Source: JAJISK01 sp046759865 | Lineage (GTDB): Archaea > Thermoplasmatota > Thermoplasmata > RBG-16-68-12 > JAJISG01 | NCBI GenBank assembly: GCA_046759865.1 | Contig: JBHIDB010000072.1 | Span: 1 to 5,806 of the forward strand | Direction of reading: 5' to 3' | DNA length: 5,806 bases | Shown: in pieces, positions 5,445 to 5,806 of the stretch | How positions within the stretch are numbered: the stretch's first letter is position 1 | How the letters are laid out: the number at the start of each line of letters is the position of its first letter | The notes under the pieces: model-generated | What the model saw: only the letters and a program-made list of their open reading frames with translations | The model's database searches: none | What the model was told of the DNA's origin: nothing | Position numbers and translations under genes: made by a program

Positions 5445-5806
5445 CTAGTCGTGGGCCGGGATGAGGGCCCGCAACGGGACTGCCGCTACCTTCCGGTAGA
5501 CCCGTTGGGGGTCGAGGGTCTGTCCATTCCAGGTCAACAGGCGCCTCACGGACACGCCGAGGAGCTCCTCGTTCCGCCGGAGGTAGGGCAGGATGAGCTC
5601 CCAGTCCTCGTCCGTGAGCTCCGCAAACTCCCCCCCGTTGAGTTGGTTCTCCTCCACGACGGCCTCGGGGTCCCGAATGTACAAGGCACCCCCGGAGGCC
5701 AGGGAGAAGAGGTTGCCCCCCTCGTAAGGGGTCTCCAGGTCAACGAGGCGGCCCGCCTGGTCCACGTGGAGGCCGTTGACGATCACGAAGCCGCCTCCCT
5801 TGTGGG
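5445..5806 (-). CDS. Glutamate synthase GXGXG-domain protein (C-terminal part, partial)
   Basis: The 119 visible codons run to the stop at 5445, and the frame stays open to the window edge, so the 5' end is missing. A GTG at 5786 is only an internal codon: the residues before it (HKGGGF) continue the protein. The visible segment has KGGGFVIVNGL, a link rich in Asp/Leu, then TPYEGGNLFSLASGGALYIRD, then QLNGGEFAELTDEDWELI and the C-terminal RVYRKV. This pattern I associate with the archaeal stand-alone counterpart of glutamate synthase domain 3 (COG0070, the GXGXG beta-helix), which works with separate amidotransferase and FMN-synthase subunits to make glutamate from glutamine and 2-oxoglutarate. 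The assignment rests on memory of the family. Related GXGXG proteins, such as the formylmethanofuran dehydrogenase C type, are the main alternative. The other subunits would lie outside the window. Confidence 0.7.
   Translation of the reverse strand, partial: HKGGGFVIVNGLHVDQAGRLVDLETPYEGGNLFSLASGGALYIRDPEAVVEENQLNGGEFAELTDEDWELILPYLRRNEELLGVSVRRLLTWNGQTLDPQRVYRKVAAVPLRALIPAHD

Overview
The window looks like a GC-rich archaeal chromosome. Four genes have A/T-rich TATA-like boxes, in an otherwise GC-rich sequence, about 26 bp before a plausible transcription start. Two of those genes would have leaderless or nearly leaderless mRNAs. Downstream genes in gene pairs instead carry GGAGG-type ribosome binding sites. 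The right edge holds what looks like the stand-alone GXGXG-type glutamate synthase domain protein typical of archaea. A Thermoplasmata-like lineage is possible, but the sequence alone does not settle this.

Layout, left to right. Positions 68-1850 (minus strand) form a two-gene operon. A Tat-exported DUF3179 protein comes first, followed 10 bp later by a small polytopic membrane protein with a vicinal-cysteine, MerT-like C-terminal half. Positions 1965-2336 (minus) encode a small soluble protein that may have a PH-like fold. It is divergent from a plus-strand run of two helical proteins of unknown function (2456-2758 and 2761-3198), followed by a membrane-anchored or secreted DUF192 protein (3275-3745). 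A single TATA-like element next to a perfect 12-bp palindrome lies in the divergent intergenic region.

Convergent to this run, the right half is all minus strand. It holds, in order of transcription, the end of the glutamate synthase domain protein (5445-edge) and a ribbon-helix-helix regulator with a second helical, HTH-like domain (5019-5381). A 57-aa basic protein follows, its ATG directly abutting the regulator's stop codon (4845-5018). Next is a 52-aa protein with its own TATA box (4626-4784), then a multi-spanning membrane protein with a C-terminal zinc ribbon and polyproline tail (3792-4571). The two small genes are real-looking reading frames of 57 and 52 codons that automated calling could easily miss.

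How the genes work together is mostly inference. The left operon is an envelope module: an exported DUF3179 protein plus a membrane protein with a possible metal/thiol-binding Cys-Cys pair. The RHH protein and its coupled 57-aa partner form a compact regulatory pair that resembles toxin-antitoxin architecture without proving it. Nothing links the glutamate synthase fragment functionally to the rest. With the small genes counted, no stretch longer than about 120 bp lacks a gene.
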